Origin: Streptomyces sp. NBC_00557
Lineage (GTDB): Bacteria; Actinomycetota; Actinomycetes; Streptomycetales; Streptomycetaceae
Assembly (NCBI RefSeq): GCF_036345995.1
Contig: NZ_CP107796.1
Coordinates: forward strand, 3,968,001-4,032,000
Length of the DNA: 64,000 nt
Direction of reading: 5' to 3'
The position numbers and the translations under genes are program-made. Below, piece by piece: positions 59,762-64,000 of the stretch (position 1 is its first letter; every line of letters begins with the position of its first letter). The notes below the pieces were generated by a model. The model was not told the origin of the DNA and searched no databases. It was given only the letters and a program-made list of their open reading frames with translations.

Positions 59762-61275
59762 GACGTGCCCTCCCGCTTGTCCTCGACGGCGTACGCATGG
59801 CGGTAGAGCGCGAGGGAGGGCGCGTAGCGTCCGGAGGGGTCGCGCTCGTGCATCTCGTCCAGGACGTCGAAGGCGAACGTGCGGCCGAGCCTGCGGTCCC
59901 ACTCGAACGGGCCGAGGGGGTAGTTCACCCCGAGGCGCATCGCCGTGTCGATGTCCTCCTCGGTGGCGACGCCCTTGGCGACGGCGTCGTGGGCGAGGTC
60001 GATGATCCGGGCGACCGTGCGCGCGACGATCATGCCGGGGACGTCGCCGATGACGCTGACGTCCTTGCCGAGGGCCTGGAACAGGCCGGTGGCCTCGGCG
60101 AGGGTCTGCGGCGAGGTGTCCTGCGAGGCGGACAGGGCGATGCGGGTGGCGGTGCGGTAGTCGAGGGCGAGGTCGAAGTAGACGACGTCACGGAACTCCA
60201 CGGAGGTCTGGCCGTCGGCGAGGACCAGCTGGCCACCGCTGGGCAGGACCAGCCGGGTGCCGTTGTCCTCGTCCTCCTCGCGGACCTGGATGCCCGCCTC
60301 GCGGATCAGCGTGAGCAGCTCGGCCGCCGGGCCGAGGCCGCCCTCGGCGACGACGTACGCGGGCGGCTGCTCCTTGTCGGCGGTGTGCGGCTCGGGCCGC
60401 TCGGCGCCTTCGGTGTGGTCGTACCAGCCGTGCCCGGTCTTGCGGCCGAGGCGGCCGGACTCCACCAGCCGGCGCTGCGCCAGGGACGGGGTGAAGCGCA
60501 CGTCCTGGAAGAAGGACTGCCACACGGAGCGGGTCACGGACTCGTTGACGTCCTGGCCGATCAGGTCGGTCAGCTCGAAGGCGCCCATCTTGAACCCGCC
60601 CGACTCGCGCAGGACGGCGTCGATGGTGGCCGGGTCGGCGGCCTGCGCCTCGTAGACCGCGAAGGCCTCGGCGTAGAACGGCCGGGCGATCCGGTTGACG
60701 ATGAAACCCGGGGTGTCGGCGCAGGCCACCGGGTTCTTGCCCCAGGCGCGGGCCGTCTCGTACGCGCGCGTGGCCGACGTGACGTCGGTGGCGAACCCGG
60801 AGACCACCTCGACCAGCGGCATGAGCGGGGCCGGGTTGAAGAAGTGCAGGCCCACGAAGCGGCCCGGATGGCGCAGGGCGCCGCCGATGGCCGTCACCGA
60901 CAGCGAGGAGGTGTTGGTGGCGAGCAGACAGTCCTCGGCGACGATCTTCTCCAGCTCGCCGAAGAGCTCCTGCTTGACGTCCAGCCGCTCCAGGACGGCC
61001 TCGACGACCAGCGCGCAGTCCGCCAGGTCCGCGAGGCTCTCCACGGGCGTGAGGCGGGCGCGGGCCGTATCCCGGTCGGCGGCGTCAAGCCTGCCCTTCT
61101 CCACGAGCCGGTCCAGACGGGCGCCGATCGCCGCGGCCGCGTCCCGGGCACGCCCGGCGACGGCGTCGTACAGCCGCACGGGGTGGCCGGCGACCAGCGC
61201 GACCTGGGCGATGCCCTGGCCCATGGTGCCGGTGCCGACGACCGCGACGGGGCTGCTGAGGTCGAGTGCTGTCAT
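59758..61275 (-). CDS. 3-hydroxyacyl-CoA dehydrogenase (PaaH/PaaC-like)
   Basis: 505 residues, the long form with two C-terminal 3HCDH domains. The N-terminal Rossmann domain has VAVVGTGTMGQGIAQVALVAGH, then EAVLERLDVKQELFGELE and the catalytic HFFNPAPLMPLVEVVSG (His) with NTSSLSVTAI. It oxidises 3-hydroxyacyl-CoA with NAD+; in phenylacetate degradation this step yields 3-oxoadipyl-CoA. It is divergent from paaN (211 bp) and coupled to the downstream TetR gene, so aromatic catabolism is the best guess. A general beta-oxidation role is possible. Confidence 0.92.
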   Translation of the reverse strand: MTALDLSSPVAVVGTGTMGQGIAQVALVAGHPVRLYDAVAGRARDAAAAIGARLDRLVEKGRLDAADRDTARARLTPVESLADLADCALVVEAVLERLDVKQELFGELEKIVAEDCLLATNTSSLSVTAIGGALRHPGRFVGLHFFNPAPLMPLVEVVSGFATDVTSATRAYETARAWGKNPVACADTPGFIVNRIARPFYAEAFAVYEAQAADPATIDAVLRESGGFKMGAFELTDLIGQDVNESVTRSVWQSFFQDVRFTPSLAQRRLVESGRLGRKTGHGWYDHTEGAERPEPHTADKEQPPAYVVAEGGLGPAAELLTLIREAGIQVREEDEDNGTRLVLPSGGQLVLADGQTSVEFRDVVYFDLALDYRTATRIALSASQDTSPQTLAEATGLFQALGKDVSVIGDVPGMIVARTVARIIDLAHDAVAKGVATEEDIDTAMRLGVNYPLGPFEWDRRLGRTFAFDVLDEMHERDPSGRYAPSLALYRHAYAVEDKREGTS

Positions 61276-61331
61276 GTGCGCGATCCTCCCGCACGACGTT
61301 TTCCACAGATGCGGCAGGCCCCCTTGTCCCG

Positions 61332-61345
61332 ACCGATCGTTCGGT
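61332..61345. promoter_or_regulatory. PaaR-like operator between paaN and hydroxyacyl-CoA dehydrogenase genes
   Basis: ACCGATCGTTCGGT is a perfect palindrome matching the ACCGNNCGNNCGGT core recalled for PaaR-type TetR repressors, with CGGTTACT extending the right arm. It sits 57 bases before the dehydrogenase start and about 140 before paaN, fitting repression of one or both. Confidence 0.65.
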
Positions 61346-61486
61346 TACTCTAGCCCTGACCGTCCCGCCCGTCACCCGCCACCGACAAGAACGAGGCGCT
61401 TCGCGCCGCACCTGCCGATTCCTGCCAGGTTTCCGCCCAGGTCATGGACTCGAAGAAGAGTTCTCCAGACGAGGAGTTGGTCCCGT

Positions 61487-63181
61487 ATGGCCGCCGAACT
61501 GACCGCCCACGAGCTGATCGCCAAGCACCGGCCCACGCTCGACCAGGCGCTGGAAGCGATCCGCACGCGCGCGTACTGGTCCCCGCACCCCGAGCACCCC
61601 AAGGCCTACGGCGAGAACGGCAGCCTGGACGCCGCGGCGGGCAAGGCCGCCTTCGACGCCCTGCTGGGCAACCGCCTCGACCTCACCGACCAGCCCGGCA
61701 CGGACGACTGGGTGGGCGGCGAGGTGTCCCCGTACGGCATCGAGCTGGGCGTGACCTACCCGCACCCCGACATCGACGTGCTGCTGCCCGCGATGAAGGC
61801 CGGGCAGCGCGCCTGGCGGGAGGCGGGACCGGAGATCCGGGCCATGGTCTGCCTGGAGATCCTGAAGCGCATCAGCGACCGCACGCACCAGTTCGCGCAC
61901 GCGGTCATGCACACCTCCGGCCAGGCCTTCATGATGGCGTTCCAGGCGGGCGGCCCGCACGCCCAGGACCGCGGCCTGGAGGCGGTGGCGTACGCGTACG
62001 CGGAGCAGATCCGCACGCCCGAGACGGCCGAGTGGACCAAGCCCCAGGGCAAGCGCGACCCGCTGGCCCTCACCAAGCAGTTCACGCCGGTCCCGCGCGG
62101 CCTCGCCCTGCTCATCGGCTGCAACACCTTCCCGACCTGGAACGGCTACCCGGGCCTGTTCGCCTCCCTCGCCACCGGCAACGCGGTCCTGGTCAAGCCC
62201 CACCCGCGCGCGGTGCTGCCGCTCGCGCTCACCGTGCAGATCGCGCGTCAGGTGCTCACCGAGACCGGCTTCGACCCGAACCTGGTGGCGCTGGCCGCCG
62301 AGCGCCCCGGCGAGGGCATCGCCAAGACCCTCGCCACCCGCCCCGAGATCAAGATCATCGACTACACCGGGTCCACGTCCTTCGGTGACTGGCTGGAGGC
62401 CAACGCCCGCCAGGCGCAGGTCTACACCGAGAAGGCCGGCGTCAACACGGTGATCGTGCACTCCACCGACGACTACAAGGGGATGCTGTCCAACCTGGCC
62501 TTCTCGCTGTCCCTCTACAGCGGCCAGATGTGCACCACCCCGCAGAACCTGCTGATCCCCCGGGACGGCATCCGCACCGACGAGGGCCCCAAGACCTTCG
62601 ACGAGGTCACCGCCGACCTCGCCCGCGCGGTCGACGGCCTCCTCGGCGACGACGCCCGCGCCAACGCCCTGCTGGGCGCGATCGTCAACCCGGACGTCAA
62701 GGCGCGCCTGGAGGCCGCCGCCGGCCTCGGCGAAGTCGCCCTCGCCTCGCGGGAGATCACCAACCCGGACTTCCCCGGCGCGGTGGTCCGCACGCCCGTC
62801 ATCGTCAAGCTGGACGGCGCCAAGCCGGATGCCGAGGCCGCCTACATGAGCGAGTGCTTCGGCCCCGTCTCCTTCGCCGTCGCCGTCGACTCCGCGCACG
62901 ACGCGGTGGAGCTGCTGCGCCGCACGGTCCGCGAGAAGGGCGCGATGACGGTCGGCGCCTACACCACCGACAGCGAGGTGGAGCAGGCCGTCGAGGAAGT
63001 GTGCCTGGAGGAGGCGGCCCAGCTGTCGCTCAACCTGACCGGCGGGGTGTACGTGAACCAGACCGCCGCGTTCTCCGACTTCCACGGCTCGGGCGGCAAC
63101 CCGGCGGCCAACGCCGCGCTGTGCGACGGGGCGTTCGTGGCCAACCGGTTCCGGGTCGTGGAGGTCCGCCGCGAGGCCTAG
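61487..63181 (+). CDS. paaN: Phenylacetic acid degradation protein PaaN
   Basis: 564 residues from ATG 61487. It has the aldehyde-dehydrogenase fold without a hydratase fusion, matching the actinobacterial PaaN type: LLIGCNTFPTWNGYPGLFASLATGNAVLVKPHP in the cofactor domain, IDYTGSTSFGDWLE, SLYSGQMCTTPQNLLIPRDG with the catalytic-type Cys, and a long acidic C-terminus (GGVYVNQTAAFSDFHGSGGNPAANA). PaaN acts on the ring-opened intermediate of phenylacetyl-CoA breakdown in the cytoplasm. The stop shares bases with the stop of the convergent methyltransferase gene (CCTAGG). Confidence 0.93.
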   Translation: MAAELTAHELIAKHRPTLDQALEAIRTRAYWSPHPEHPKAYGENGSLDAAAGKAAFDALLGNRLDLTDQPGTDDWVGGEVSPYGIELGVTYPHPDIDVLLPAMKAGQRAWREAGPEIRAMVCLEILKRISDRTHQFAHAVMHTSGQAFMMAFQAGGPHAQDRGLEAVAYAYAEQIRTPETAEWTKPQGKRDPLALTKQFTPVPRGLALLIGCNTFPTWNGYPGLFASLATGNAVLVKPHPRAVLPLALTVQIARQVLTETGFDPNLVALAAERPGEGIAKTLATRPEIKIIDYTGSTSFGDWLEANARQAQVYTEKAGVNTVIVHSTDDYKGMLSNLAFSLSLYSGQMCTTPQNLLIPRDGIRTDEGPKTFDEVTADLARAVDGLLGDDARANALLGAIVNPDVKARLEAAAGLGEVALASREITNPDFPGAVVRTPVIVKLDGAKPDAEAAYMSECFGPVSFAVAVDSAHDAVELLRRTVREKGAMTVGAYTTDSEVEQAVEEVCLEEAAQLSLNLTGGVYVNQTAAFSDFHGSGGNPAANAALCDGAFVANRFRVVEVRREA

Positions 63182-63930
63182 GAAGGCGTGAGCGCGCCCC
63201 CTGCGCTCCAGTGGTAGAGCGTCATCGCCACGCTCGTGGCCAGGTTGTAGCTGGAGACCTGGGGGCGCATCGGCAGGGACAGCAAGTGGCCGGCACGCGC
63301 GCGCAGTTCCGCCGACAGTCCGCTGCGCTCGGAGCCGAAGGCGAGGACGGCGTCGTCCGGGAGCCGCACGCCCCGGATGTCGTCGCCCTCGGGGTCCAGC
63401 GCGAACACCGGCCCGGGGGGCAGCTCGTCGACGTCCAGCCGCTCCACGGCGGTCGCGAAGTGCAGGCCCGCGCCGCCGCGCACCACCGTGGGATGCCAGG
63501 GGTCGAGCGTGCCCGTGGTGACCACGCCGGTCGCCCCGAAACCGGCGGCCAGCCGGATCACGGCACCCGCGTTGCCCAGGTTGCGCGGGTTGTCCAGGAC
63601 CACGACGGGCGCGGTGCGGGGCAGGTGGGCGAGCCTGCGCAGATTCGCCTCGCGTGAAGGTCGTACGGCGAGCGCGGCCACCCCGGTGGGGTGCCGCCGT
63701 GGGACGAGCGAGGCGTACGCCTCCGCGGGCACCTCGGTGAGCAGCGCGTCGAGCGCGTCCCGTACGTCCCCTGCCAGGTCCTCGGCGAGGGCGAGCGCGG
63801 CCCGCCGGTCCGTGGCGACCGCCACCGGGACCTCGGCGCCGAAACGCAGCGCGTGCTTGAGGGCGTGGAAGCCGTCCAGCAGCACGGCGTCACCGGCATG
63901 CTCACGCCAACGGATCAGCGGGTCGGTCAT
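63178..63930 (-). CDS. TrmH/SpoU family RNA methyltransferase
   Basis: 250 residues from ATG 63930. The C-terminal SPOUT domain carries the three motifs: VVVLDNPRNLGNAGAVIRLAAGFGA (motif 1), LAFGSERSGLS (motif 2) and LPMRPQVSSYNLATSVAMTLYHW (motif 3, the knot that binds SAM). The N-terminal ~100 residues are the substrate-binding region. It should methylate a ribose 2'-OH in rRNA or tRNA; the target is not predictable. The remaining 70 bases to the right edge hold the upstream region only. Confidence 0.93.
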   Translation of the reverse strand: MTDPLIRWREHAGDAVLLDGFHALKHALRFGAEVPVAVATDRRAALALAEDLAGDVRDALDALLTEVPAEAYASLVPRRHPTGVAALAVRPSREANLRRLAHLPRTAPVVVLDNPRNLGNAGAVIRLAAGFGATGVVTTGTLDPWHPTVVRGGAGLHFATAVERLDVDELPPGPVFALDPEGDDIRGVRLPDDAVLAFGSERSGLSAELRARAGHLLSLPMRPQVSSYNLATSVAMTLYHWSAGGALTPS

Positions 63931-64000
63931 GCGGTGAACCCTCCCCCACGCTCGGCTGCGCTCGCGCGAGGGGACCCCCATCGGCCGTGCGCGCCGTCCT

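Overview
The window is high-GC DNA with the coding style of Streptomyces: strong third-position G/C bias, GTG and TTG starts, XRE/DUF5753 plus DUF397 regulators, mycothiol-dependent enzymes, PASTA-type kinases, a proteasome activator (Bpa) and a perfect ParB site (GTTTCACGTGAAAC). From memory, the order aspS, SpoIIE-type phosphatase, acyl-CoA dehydrogenase, dacA, murJ, bkd cluster, two kinases, moeA, second bkd cluster, Lrp and paaN matches the central, oriC-side chromosome of Streptomyces coelicolor. I could not align it.

Bases 1 to 18218 form an accessory defence island. It carries a class 1 DISARM anti-phage system: the 3' end of drmD, then drmMI (adenine methylase), drmA (helicase), drmB (DUF1998) and drmC (phospholipase D-like). 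About 5.9 kb of other genes separate drmMI from drmA. These are a WhiJ-like regulatory trio (histidine-kinase-type ATPase, XRE/DUF5753, DUF397), a winged-helix protein, a Uma2-family nuclease followed by a frameshifted small gene, and a minus-strand pair facing drmA. That pair encodes a DUF4365 nuclease-like protein and an unrecognised 398-residue protein, and is the best candidate here for an undescribed defence module or DISARM accessory. An AbiEii-type nucleotidyltransferase with an altered active-site position follows drmC.

Bases 18254 to 44293 are mostly conserved chromosome: aspS, a PAS/GAF/PP2C/ATPase phosphatase, an AI-2E exporter-type protein, pirin, SseB, a FadE5-like dehydrogenase, an M18 aminopeptidase, a thioredoxin/NHL protein, nitrilase, mycothiol isomerase, a GntR-MFS operon, a DD-carboxypeptidase, a MurJ paralogue and the first branched-chain keto acid dehydrogenase cluster (E1alpha-E1beta-E2). 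A scar near 31.08 kb joins the remains of two divergent genes (cupin and AraC/GlxA regulator). Degenerate tandem repeats sit at several gene 3' ends.

Bases 44294 to 64000 hold a phosphotransferase, two divergent membrane kinases, Bpa, a proline-rich surface protein, a quinone oxidoreductase, a mobA-moeA operon, the second bkd cluster with a divergent Lrp regulator, and a TetR/3-hydroxyacyl-CoA dehydrogenase/paaN locus. Two PaaR-like palindromes, one in the paaN promoter region and one in the second bkd promoter region, suggest that the local TetR protein may link phenylacetate and branched-chain catabolism. No tRNA, rRNA, CRISPR array, transposase or phage structural gene was seen.
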